A stretch of DNA of 6,175 bases from JBFMAE01 sp040756085 (GCA_040756085.1 JBFMAE010000429.1:1-6175), one strand, 5' to 3'. Counted from the first letter of the stretch, positions 1-5,221 are shown. Program-made: numbers and translations. The notes: generated from the sequence alone by a model not told the origin.

Positions 1-2
1 TG

Positions 3-458
3 AATCACCTTATAGACTCTAAAAATATTTCAGGGATTAACATTGTTGGAAAGACCGGCGGTTCCATCCCGTGTGAGAAACCCCGTCAAACCCTCTTTGG
101 AAATACCTTGATCGTGGGCGATGCAGCAGGCCATGCCCACCCCATAACAGGTGCAGGGATCCTAAATGCCGTCATTGGAGGGAAGATCGCAGGAAGAGTT
201 GCTGCAGAGGCAATCAGGAGGGGAGATCTTCGATATTTAGAAAATTATGAAACCGAATGGCGTGAGACCTTTGGAAAACCCCTTTCATATGGTGCTCTCA
301 AACGGGAAATACTTGAAGAGAACTGGAATAAGCCCGGAGTCGATTTTGAAGAGTTGATCCGAAAGACATGGGTTGGGTTTAAAGAATATTATGAGGAGAG
401 AAAGAAACGGGAAATGGGAAATCGGAAATGGGAATCAAAGGGGAAGGAAAGATTATGA
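3..458 (+). CDS. lipT: FAD-dependent oxidoreductase, geranylgeranyl reductase-like, probable LipT (C-terminal part, cut by window start)
   Basis: The reading frame is open from the first base, so the true start lies outside the window and 151 C-terminal residues are visible. The residues GDAAGHAHPITGAGILNAV are the conserved FAD-binding GD motif and following helix of geranylgeranyl reductase/UbiH-type flavoproteins, and the stretch NIVGKTGGSIPCEKP just before it also fits this family. The tail from about 405 is rich in Lys and Glu, is encoded by a heptamer repeat, and is probably not conserved. The next gene starts inside this stop codon (ATGA overlap at 455-458), which implies translational coupling. 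Two radical SAM proteins downstream suggest LipT, the flavoprotein associated with the LipS1/LipS2 lipoate pathway, where it is thought to supply electrons. Membership in the flavoprotein family is secure. The LipT role is inferred from neighbours, and an archaeal-type lipid reductase is the main alternative. Confidence 0.7.
   Translation, partial: NHLIDSKNISGINIVGKTGGSIPCEKPRQTLFGNTLIVGDAAGHAHPITGAGILNAVIGGKIAGRVAAEAIRRGDLRYLENYETEWRETFGKPLSYGALKREILEENWNKPGVDFEELIRKTWVGFKEYYEERKKREMGNRKWESKGKERL
409..436 (+). repeat. Degenerate 7-bp tandem repeat at the 3' end of lipT
   Basis: Four adjacent heptamers are visible: GGGAAAT at 409-415, GGGAAAT at 416-422, CGGAAAT at 423-429 and GGGAATC at 430-436. 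They encode part of the charged C-terminal tail of the flavoprotein, just before the stop codon and the start of the next gene. The unit is not a multiple of three in total (28 bp), so a change in copy number would shift the frame of the tail. Confidence 0.75.
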
Positions 459-1498
459 ACTCAAAAACAAGCCCCGAATATGTTCAGACCAGTCTGGCCG
501 CCTCCCTGACATTGGGTTTTCAACAGGGATCTTTCCACAGGAATGCAAAACTGAAAGGCTTAAACCTTCTCCTCCACTATGAGGAGGGATGTCTGGGAAG
601 ATGCCACTTCTGCGGTCTCTCCAGATCAAGGAAAGAGGGCCCTCGGGGAAAGACCTTTATCCGGGTGGACTGGCCGGTCTACCCCCTGGAAGAGATCATC
701 GAGAGGGCAAAGGGAAAAGATCAGATCCATCGAGTCTGTATTTCCATGATCACTCATCCAAAGGCTCTGGAGGATACCCTTTATGTGACTCAGAGGTTCA
801 AAGAAGAGACAGACCTTTCTATCAGTGTTCTCATTACTCCAACCCTTATTTATAACAATGGTTCTCTCGAGGCCATGAAAAAAGCCGGAGCCGATCGCGT
901 GGGGATCGCCATCGATGCCGCCACGCCTGAACTTTTCGATCGGCTGAGAGGAAAAGGGGTTGGAGGTCCCCATCGCTGGGAACACTACTTGGAAGTGGTA
1001 CGAATGGCTGGATGCGTCTTTGGAAAATATCATGTTGGAATCCATCTGATCGTCGGTTTGGGGGAGACAGAGAAGGAGATGGTGAAAACCATTCAGATGG
1101 GACAGGACATGGGTGCCCTGACCCATCTCTTCTCCTTCTTTCCCGAGAAAGGAAGCCCTATGGAAAATGAATCCCCACCTCCTCTCAGCCAATACCGGAG
1201 AATTCAAATTGCGCGCTGGATTATTAATGAGGCTCTCGGGTCTCGGGAACAGATGAGGTTTGACGAGAATGGGAGGTTGATCGATTTTGGAATGGATATC
1301 AAACCTCTCATTCAAATTGGGGAACCCTTCATGACCTCGGGATGTCCTGGAAGAGACGGAAAAGTGGCCTGCAATCGGCCTTATGGAAATGAGCGGCCCT
1401 CAGGTCCAATCCGGAATTTTCCCTTCATGCCGGAACAGGAGGACATCGAGGAGATCAAGAAACAATTGGAATATTGGAAGGATGGAATATTGGAATAA
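455..1498 (+). CDS. Radical SAM protein, biotin synthase-related; probable lipoyl synthase subunit (LipS1/LipS2 type)
   Basis: This 347-residue protein carries the radical SAM cluster motif CxxxCxxC as C46, C50 and C53 (GCLGRCHFCG), placed after an N-terminal helix, as in biotin synthase relatives. Later parts fit the TIM barrel, for example GADRVGIAIDAATPELFDRLRGKG and the substrate-side strand HLIVGLGETEKEMV. Near the C-terminus the segment SGCPGRDGKVACNRPYGNERP has two further cysteines and a CNRPYG signature that could bind an auxiliary iron-sulfur cluster. The start at 455 is preferred over the in-frame ATG at 428 because GGAAGGA at 442-448 is well placed as a ribosome binding site and the ATG overlaps the upstream stop. 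In Thermococcus kodakarensis two biotin-synthase-like proteins together make lipoyl groups; the paired arrangement here with a LipT-like gene supports that role. Which of the two numbered subunits this is cannot be decided from sequence reading alone. Confidence 0.75.
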   Translation: MNSKTSPEYVQTSLAASLTLGFQQGSFHRNAKLKGLNLLLHYEEGCLGRCHFCGLSRSRKEGPRGKTFIRVDWPVYPLEEIIERAKGKDQIHRVCISMITHPKALEDTLYVTQRFKEETDLSISVLITPTLIYNNGSLEAMKKAGADRVGIAIDAATPELFDRLRGKGVGGPHRWEHYLEVVRMAGCVFGKYHVGIHLIVGLGETEKEMVKTIQMGQDMGALTHLFSFFPEKGSPMENESPPPLSQYRRIQIARWIINEALGSREQMRFDENGRLIDFGMDIKPLIQIGEPFMTSGCPGRDGKVACNRPYGNERPSGPIRNFPFMPEQEDIEEIKKQLEYWKDGILE

Positions 1499-1567
1499 TG
1501 GTTTTTTCAGAAACAAAAAGCTTTTTATCATAACATTGTTCCACCATTCCATTATTCCATAATTCCA
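1483..1567 (+). repeat. Imperfect 19-bp inverted repeat with nested palindrome between the radical SAM genes
   Basis: The left arm (1483-1501) and right arm (1549-1567) are reverse complements at about 17 of 19 positions. The left arm contains the stop codon of the upstream gene. The 47-nt loop holds a perfect palindrome, AAAAAGCTTTTT, at 1515-1526. The 13-mer TGGAATATTGGAA occurs twice, at 1467-1479 and 1483-1495, so the left arm is also part of a direct repeat with a 16-bp period. It may act as a transcript-stabilising or attenuating hairpin, or be a remnant of a small dispersed repeat. There is no GC-rich stem followed by a T tract, so it is not a typical terminator. Confidence 0.65.
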
Positions 1568-1581
1568 TCTTTAGGAGTGTC

Positions 1582-2544
1582 ATGCTTACTCAACTCATTG
1601 AAACCCCCATAAACGAACTCCAATCCGAAGCCTTCAGGCTTCGGAAGGCCCATTTTGGCAACGAGCTCACCTTCTCCATCCCCAACACGGTTTCCTATCA
1701 TCATGATAGTTTTCCAACGCAAAAAGGCCGGTTTGCAGCGATTAGTGTAACGGGAAGTCATTGCGACCTACACTGTGGACACTGTAAGGGAAAACTCCTC
1801 GACTCGATGATCCCAGCAGAGGACCCTGAGACCTTTCTCCAGGTCGTTGATCGACTCTGGCTCAATGGTGCTCATGGGATTTTAGTGAGCGGTGGGGCAG
1901 ATCGAAATGGTGAGGTTCCTCTGAAGAAGTTTATTCCCTCTATCAGGACGATTAAGGAAAAGGCACAACAATTTAAGGTGATCGTCCACACCGGTCTTGT
2001 TCAAAAAGAAATCGCCCTGGAGCTTAAGGAGGCTGGAGTGGACCAGATCCTCATCGATGTGATCGGGGACGATAATACGATTCGAGAGGTTTATCATCTA
2101 AACAAACGTGTTGAAGATTATGAAGAGACACTGATGATGTTGAAAGAGATGGGCCATCACCTCGCCCCTCATATCATCATCGGACATCACTTTGGAGAGT
2201 TGAGAGGGGAATGCAGAGCTTTAGAGATAGTCACCCGTGTCGGTGTGGAGACCATTGTTTTGGTTATCATTAAACCCCTTCTCCCCAGCGGTAAAGATTT
2301 GATGAAAATCCCAACGTCCAAGGAGACTTCAAGGATTTCAGCCATCGCTCGCATCCTGAATCCCAGCACACCAATCCGAATGGGCTGTATCCGTCCGGCC
2401 CATCCCTGGAAGGCAGAGATGGAGAAGGGATTTATTGACTCCGGTGTCAACACCATCGCCTACCCCCTTCAGGGAACGATCGACTATGCAAAAGAAATCG
2501 GTCTCCAAACAAAATTCGTTGAGATGTGTTGCAGTTTGATTTAA
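1582..2544 (+). CDS. Radical SAM protein, second biotin synthase homologue; probable partner lipoyl synthase subunit (LipS1/LipS2 type)
   Basis: This is a 320-residue protein. The radical SAM motif CxxxCxxC is C61, C65 and C68 in the context SVTGSHCDLHCGHCKGKLLDSM, typical of the uncharacterised biotin synthetase homologues grouped as COG1856. The barrel continues through GAHGILVSGGADRNGEVPL, VDQILIDVIGDDNTIREVYHL and APHIIIGHHFGELRGE. The C-terminal part has RMGCIRPAHPWK, whose cysteine is a candidate extra cluster ligand, and the protein ends close to a CC pair. AGGAG at 1573-1577, four bases before the ATG, supports the start. It follows the other radical SAM gene by 83 bp and probably belongs to the same operon. 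The pair is predicted to insert the two sulfur atoms into protein-bound octanoyl groups. The radical SAM assignment is certain; the lipoyl synthase role is inferred from the known archaeal pair and the flavoprotein gene upstream. Confidence 0.75.
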   Translation: MLTQLIETPINELQSEAFRLRKAHFGNELTFSIPNTVSYHHDSFPTQKGRFAAISVTGSHCDLHCGHCKGKLLDSMIPAEDPETFLQVVDRLWLNGAHGILVSGGADRNGEVPLKKFIPSIRTIKEKAQQFKVIVHTGLVQKEIALELKEAGVDQILIDVIGDDNTIREVYHLNKRVEDYEETLMMLKEMGHHLAPHIIIGHHFGELRGECRALEIVTRVGVETIVLVIIKPLLPSGKDLMKIPTSKETSRISAIARILNPSTPIRMGCIRPAHPWKAEMEKGFIDSGVNTIAYPLQGTIDYAKEIGLQTKFVEMCCSLI

Positions 2545-2573
2545 AAAATATTTTTGGGATGCAGAAAATGGGA

Positions 2574-2711
2574 ATGGCTGAAGATAAAGCTAAAAAGAGG
2601 AAAAGGAAACTTGGGAAAAAAGTCCTTAAGATGGTGGGCAAGGTAAAGGTAAATCCAGAAGTCCATAAAGAATTGGAAAAAGGTCGTATGGATTCCAATG
2701 ATAGGACTTGA
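2574..2711 (+). CDS. Small lysine-rich VapB-like antitoxin, possibly degraded
   Basis: A 45-residue, strongly basic protein (MAEDKAKKRKRKLG, then KVKVNPEVHKELEKGRMDSNDRT). The phrase VNPEVHKELEKG resembles the strand-helix start of ribbon-helix-helix VapB antitoxins, but the usual second helix and toxin-binding tail are missing. The reading frame overlaps the PIN-domain frame that follows by 14 bases, which is the usual layout of VapBC operons. The start is uncertain: in-frame ATGs at 2559 and 2568 are also possible, and none has a clear ribosome binding site. Loss of the C-terminal part and the truncated toxin next to it suggest a decaying module. The antitoxin role rests mainly on position. 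Confidence 0.45.
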   Translation: MAEDKAKKRKRKLGKKVLKMVGKVKVNPEVHKELEKGRMDSNDRT

Positions 2712-2874
2712 TACAGGTTTTTTTGTGGAACTTGTTAGAAACAACTCAATGGCAGTGAAGATACCCGAAGGAATCATAGAGAGAGACGAATTAGCCGTCT
2801 CTTGCTTGACCCTTTATGAATTGCAGCCTCATCTAATATTTGGAAAGGCTATTGAAAGACACCTGCCTGTTTAA
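2698..2874 (+). pseudogene. Truncated PIN-domain (VapC-like) toxin remnant
   Basis: An open frame of 58 codons begins MIGLDTGFFVELVRNN and continues to ELAVSCLTLYELQPHL. It carries the first PIN-domain acidic residue (D5 in IGLDTGFF) and the second (the Glu of TLYEL), in the spacing normal for VapC ribonucleases. Full VapC proteins are about 130 residues with further acidic residues in the second half. Here the frame ends at 2872-2874, soon after the second motif, and I found no continuation in the other frames downstream. The start overlaps the small basic protein upstream by 14 bases. The truncated product should lack a complete active site and is most likely inactive. The PIN identity of the N-terminal half is fairly sure from the motifs. 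Confidence 0.6.
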
Positions 2875-3178
2875 TGTATCCCTCAAGCTTAGCTCCCACT
2901 GACAAACATCAATTTTGGTATCAGCTTCTTCCTCCTACTTTTCATTTCCCATAAGCTCCAAAAAGGTGTATACTACAATGCGTATTTCATAATTGATAAC
3001 CCTGACACGGAGGGGGAATAATTTCTTTTAACAATTATGCACATGCAATATAACATTCTGAAAATAACGTTATAATGCAAAAAGAGGCTGTTATGAGATC
3101 ATTTTGGGCGTATAAGAAGCCCCTTACAGGGCTTGGAGATATGGTTTTCAGGATGAACGTCACAGCGGTATAATAATT
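2875..3178. other. AT-rich intergenic stretch with no convincing gene
   Basis: No protein-coding frame in this 304-bp stretch can be supported. A 32-codon frame at 3075-3173 (MQKEAVMRSFWAYKKPL...) resembles nothing I recognise and has no clear ribosome binding site. A small hairpin, AAGCCC (3117-3122) with GGGCTT (3129-3134), lacks a T tract. TAACAATTAT (3029-3038) is the exact reverse complement of ATAATTGTTA (3173-3182), which could reflect a degenerate attC site before the first cassette, but both are AT-rich. Confidence 0.5.
2993..3022 (+). promoter_or_regulatory. Candidate sigma-70 promoter
   Basis: TTGATA at 2993-2998 and AATAAT at 3017-3022 each match five of six consensus bases and are separated by 18 bp. 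The promoter would fire toward the toxin-antitoxin cassette. In an AT-rich region such matches arise readily by chance. Confidence 0.3.
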
Positions 3179-3186
3179 GTTATGCC
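3179..3186 (+). other. Left boundary of the first gene cassette (R-box-like GTTATGCC)
   Basis: GTTATGCC is the exact reverse complement of GGCATAAC at 3687-3694, which forms the first R box of the attC ending this cassette. In integron cassettes the exchange happens between G and TT, so the cassette would start at 3180. Joining the G at 3766 to this TTATGCC restores a perfectly paired R box. It differs from the consensus GTTRRRY at one base. Confidence 0.55.
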
Positions 3187-3218
3187 CGAAATATATTTAA
3201 TTGATGCCCAGGATAAGA

Positions 3219-3224
3219 TATAAT
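3219..3224 (+). promoter_or_regulatory. Candidate -10 element inside the toxin-antitoxin cassette
   Basis: TATAAT matches the consensus exactly and lies nine bases before the ATG at 3233. Transcription would start at about 3231, giving a leaderless or almost leaderless message; no Shine-Dalgarno sequence is visible there. A possible -35 (TTTAAT, 3197-3202, spacing 16) is weak. Two more TATAAT hexamers occur upstream at 3071-3076 and 3169-3174. Confidence 0.35.
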
Positions 3225-3232
3225 ATGCAAAC

Positions 3233-3481
3233 ATGGATATGGCTGAATATAAGTACACCGAATATTTCGAGAAGGAAGTTCTGAGAAAGCGGCCGTACCT
3301 GAAAAAAGAGTGGTGTATTAGCGTGATAGAAAAGCCGATCAAAGTCGAGCCTCAAGAACATAACCGCTTCAGATTCTGGGGCGTGGTTCCTGAACTTCAG
3401 GGCCATATACTCCGAGTTGTTACTCTGAGCGACAAGAAAACCATTCACAACGCATTTCCCGATAGGGGGTTCAAACCATGA
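3233..3481 (+). CDS. Putative toxin partner of a DUF2283 antitoxin
   Basis: An 82-residue protein beginning MDMAEYKYTEYFEKEVLRKRPYLKKEW and ending TIHNAFPDRGFKP. Its layout of an N-terminal helical part, a middle RFRFWG strand and a C-terminal LRVVTLSDKKTIHNAFPDRGF block resembles small single-domain proteins of the DUF4258/BrnT-like type often found just before DUF2283 genes. Candidate functional residues are Arg61, His72 and Asp77-Arg78. The stop overlaps the next start (ATGA at 3478-3481), so the two proteins are probably made in fixed ratio. ATG at 3239 is an alternative start. A ribonuclease-like toxin role is inferred from pairing and fold resemblance; I know of no experiment on this exact family. 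Confidence 0.6.
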   Translation: MDMAEYKYTEYFEKEVLRKRPYLKKEWCISVIEKPIKVEPQEHNRFRFWGVVPELQGHILRVVTLSDKKTIHNAFPDRGFKP

Positions 3482-3693
3482 AACTAAACTACTATCCCGA
3501 AACGGATTCCCTCTATATCGACCTATCAGAAAAACCCAGCGTCGAAAGTCGCGAGATTTCCGAGGGGATTGTTCTTGACTATGATGCTGAGGGCAATCTG
3601 GTAGGGATCGATATTGACAATGCCAGCGCGAAAGTTCACCTCAAAGAGTTAAGCCTCCGGAAACTACCAGCAGAAATAAAGGCTGTGGCATAA
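3478..3693 (+). CDS. DUF2283 domain protein, putative antitoxin
   Basis: A 71-residue protein made almost entirely of the DUF2283 domain. It begins MKLNYYPETDSLYIDLSEKP, continues with SREISEGIVLDYDAEGNLVGIDIDNAS, and ends with a short helix KVHLKELSLRKLPAEI. The repeated pattern Y-x-D-x-L-Y-I and V-x-D-Y-D-x-x-G-x-x-V-G-I-x-I is diagnostic for the family. Its start overlaps the stop of the upstream gene by four bases, with AGGGGG (3465-3470) upstream as a ribosome binding site. Its stop codon (3691-3693) lies inside the R box of the attC. DUF2283 genes regularly follow small DUF4258- or BrnT-like genes, and the family is widely predicted to be antitoxic. The family call is secure; the function is inference. 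Confidence 0.85.
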   Translation: MKLNYYPETDSLYIDLSEKPSVESREISEGIVLDYDAEGNLVGIDIDNASAKVHLKELSLRKLPAEIKAVA

Positions 3694-3772
3694 CAAGCGG
3701 GTGGAGGCGAGCGTGAGTAGCCCTGCCTCATTTTCAGGGTGAGTGCCCGCCGCCTCACCCTTACCGTTATCG
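3688..3772 (+). other. attC site 1 (integron cassette recombination site)
   Basis: The order of elements is GCATAAC (3688-3694), AAGC spacer, GGGTGGAGGCG (3699-3709), a central region, CGCCTCACCC (3751-3760), TTACC spacer and GTTATCG (3766-3772). The inner boxes pair over ten bases with exactly one extra G left out on the left side, the extrahelical-base feature of folded attC sites. The centre folds further through CCCTG (3721-3725) and CAGGG (3735-3739). At 85 bp it is within the usual attC size range. The last box is now formed by istB sequence after the G, so its final bases do not match the first box. Confidence 0.7.
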
Positions 3773-3999
3773 ATGAGCTTGGCTATCTCCCCGTGGATAA
3801 GCAAGGGGCCGAACTCCTCTTCCAGGTCATCTCCAACCGGTATGAATGTGGCTCCATCGTGGTGACCACCAACCGGGCCTTCAGGGACTGGGGAGTCATC
3901 CTTAATAACGACAATACCCTTGCTTCTGCCATGATTGATCGCTTGGTTCATCACGGGGTGCTGGTCCAAATCAAAGGAGACAGCTATCGCGTAAAATAA
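3739..3999 (+). pseudogene. istB: IS21-family transposition helper IstB, C-terminal remnant
   Basis: The translated frame contains VIDELGYLPVDKQGAELLFQVISNRYECGSIVVTTNRAFRDWGVIL, followed by TLASAMIDRLVHHGVLVQIKGDSYRVK and a stop. This is the Walker B motif (VIDE), sensor region and C-terminus of the IstB ATPase, the helper of the IS21 transposase IstA. IstB is normally about 250 residues; the N-terminal domain and Walker A motif are absent here and no istA lies nearby. Clear homology starts at about the GTT codon at 3766; the bases before it belong to the attC site, so the apparent GTG start at 3739 is probably meaningless. Without Walker A the product could not bind ATP. The identity is very clear from the motifs. 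Confidence 0.85.
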
Positions 4000-4170
4000 T
4001 TACTTACCACCATAAACTTGAAATTCTTGCCCATGACTGGGAGCAACGAAGTCCTTTGTCTCTGATTTGTTCTCAGCGCCATCTACCTCTCTATCCTCTT
4101 CCCCCTCGATTCAATGGCAGGGAGGATTCCTTAATCGTCGAAAGGGGGGGAATTCCTGATCGGCGCTAAC
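4000..4170. other. Non-coding stretch between the istB remnant and the metallopeptidase gene
   Basis: This 171-bp segment includes a pyrimidine-rich run (about 4080-4108) and a run of seven G (4144-4150). I see no coding frame, no IS21 terminal inverted repeat that I can defend, and no start boundary of a gene cassette. It should contain the junction between IS21-derived DNA and the truncated gene. Confidence 0.4.
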
Positions 4171-4893
4171 ATGTACCAGAATTCTTTTGAGCTAAGGCTG
4201 CCCCAGTCAGGCCCATATTATCTGGTTTTGGATAACACCAATAGCGTTGTGTCGAGCAAGAATGTACAGGTCTATGTGATATCAGTTCTTAGTCAGCCAT
4301 TGGCACATCACATAGCTCTCAAGGAACTGCTCGAACAATTTTATGGAAAACTCAATGATATTTTTGACTTCCCAGGCTTTAATATGAATGTCAGACATTG
4401 TGGCGAGGAGAATGCTTATTCAAGCCCGGATATAACAATATGCATTGAGCTGATTGAAGGACTTTACAAAAGGGGCAATACAGCTGCTCTTTCATGGACA
4501 ATATTTCATGAACTCGGACATTCTCTGCTCCGCCTATGGGATTATCCGTCGTGGGATAACGAAGATTATGCAGATGAATTTGCAACGGTATTCATCTTGA
4601 TGGCAAATGACAATGAGGCGCGCCTCGCCCTTCGCCACGCAGTGAACGAATGGATATCAAAGCGTTCGGATCTGGAAGCGAAGGAAATTCTTAGGCGAAG
4701 TGATCGTCACACCATATCAATTCAGCGGGCAAGAAATATTCTGCAATGGGAACAAAGCGGTGATGATCTAAAGCGGCGCAGGTTGAAAATATTTGTCCCT
4801 CACATCAAGACGCATCACTTACAACAACTAAAAAATAAACCTGAACCTTGGATAGATTTATATCTCATTGAGAATGAATTAAAGAAAAGGTAG
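4171..4893 (+). CDS. DUF4344-like HExxH metallopeptidase, N-terminally truncated
   Basis: A 240-residue protein with a zinc-protease signature HELGH at residues 113-117 (WTIFHELGHSLLRLWDYP), followed by EDYADEFATVF (131-141), where an acidic residue could be the third zinc ligand. This matches the arrangement in DUF4344 putative metallopeptidases. The first 40 residues, FELRLPQSGPYYLVLDNTNSVVSSKNVQVYV, look like the end of a beta-sandwich domain rather than a natural start. The frame stays open upstream only to the stop at 4132-4134, and no ribosome binding site is near the ATG. I infer that the 5' part was lost when the adjoining istB remnant arrived. No signal peptide is visible. It is followed at 34 bases by a small gene and probably shares its transcript. 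The metallopeptidase motif is clear; the substrate is unknown. Confidence 0.65.
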   Translation: MYQNSFELRLPQSGPYYLVLDNTNSVVSSKNVQVYVISVLSQPLAHHIALKELLEQFYGKLNDIFDFPGFNMNVRHCGEENAYSSPDITICIELIEGLYKRGNTAALSWTIFHELGHSLLRLWDYPSWDNEDYADEFATVFILMANDNEARLALRHAVNEWISKRSDLEAKEILRRSDRHTISIQRARNILQWEQSGDDLKRRRLKIFVPHIKTHHLQQLKNKPEPWIDLYLIENELKKR

Positions 4894-4927
4894 AAGCGAA
4901 TAGACAACGGAGGGGTGAGTTCAAGCG

Positions 4928-5221
4928 ATGTTCTATGAATTCCTAAAAGACACTGTTTTGAGTATCTTCTGGCTTAGAGACAAAAAAGCAAAGCAGCATA
5001 AGGAAGATTTAAAGAGAAGGATATTAAGGTATTTTGAAGATGGTCAAAGAAATGTTAATGGCAGTTTTTTCCAGACCCAAGATATGCTTTTGCGGTCTAA
5101 CCTGTTTGAGTCGAAAGACTTTGATATTATTCCTGAACTTCTCGAAGAACTTGTTCAGAAAGGGTTTCTCGAATATCAAGGAGGCTGCTATTATTTACGA
5201 GGTTACGCGCCCAAATTTTAA
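4928..5221 (+). CDS. Small hypothetical protein with winged-helix-like C-terminal half
   Basis: A 97-residue protein. Residues 1-16 (MFYEFLKDTVLSIFWL) are hydrophobic and may form a short amphipathic or membrane-contacting helix, followed by a charged linker DKKAKQHKEDLKRR. Residues 30-92 (RILRYFEDGQ...FQTQDMLLRSNLF...IIPELLEELVQKGFLEYQGGCYYLRG) have the helix-helix-helix-wing pattern of winged-helix DNA-binding domains, with LLEELVQKGFLEYQGGCYYL as the likely last helix and wing. I do not recognise a named family. GGAGGGGTGAG at 4909-4919 can serve as the ribosome binding site. It sits 34 bases after the metallopeptidase gene and 25 bases before an attC site, so it is probably part of the same cassette. 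Confidence 0.65.
   Translation: MFYEFLKDTVLSIFWLRDKKAKQHKEDLKRRILRYFEDGQRNVNGSFFQTQDMLLRSNLFESKDFDIIPELLEELVQKGFLEYQGGCYYLRGYAPKF

Larger units (their letters stand above)
3180..3766 (+). mobile_element. Integron gene cassette carrying a putative toxin-antitoxin pair
   Basis: The unit is 587 bp long and contains two genes in the same direction, followed directly by an attC-like site. Its ends satisfy the circularisation test: the last base G (3766) plus the first bases TTATGCC make an R box fully complementary to GGCATAAC. The second gene's stop codon lies inside the first R box, typical of tightly packed cassettes. Toxin-antitoxin genes with their own promoter are common in large chromosomal integrons, where they help keep arrays from being lost. 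No integrase gene is visible in the window. Confidence 0.6.

Noticed and set aside
428..454. In-frame ATG at 428 as start of the first radical SAM gene
   Set aside because: It has no well-placed ribosome binding site and would add nine residues encoded by the heptamer repeat and spacer; the ATG at 455 has GGAAGGA and an ATGA overlap.
626..1315. Long open frame on the minus strand opposite the first radical SAM gene
   Set aside because: It lies fully inside a gene with clear motifs on the other strand, shows no recognisable domain, and is explained by codon bias of the real gene.
2543..2556. AAAAATATTTTT palindrome after the second radical SAM gene as a terminator
   Set aside because: It is made only of A and T, forms no stable GC stem, and is expected by chance in AT-rich spacers.
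3117..3134. AAGCCC/GGGCTT hairpin as a terminator
   Set aside because: The stem is only six base pairs and no T tract follows.
3075..3173. 32-codon open frame as a small gene
   Set aside because: No ribosome binding site, no recognisable family, and a length easily reached by chance.
4162..4171. GGCGCTAAC before the metallopeptidase as another attC box
   Set aside because: It does not fit RYYYAAC, no inner boxes follow, and the next bases are coding.
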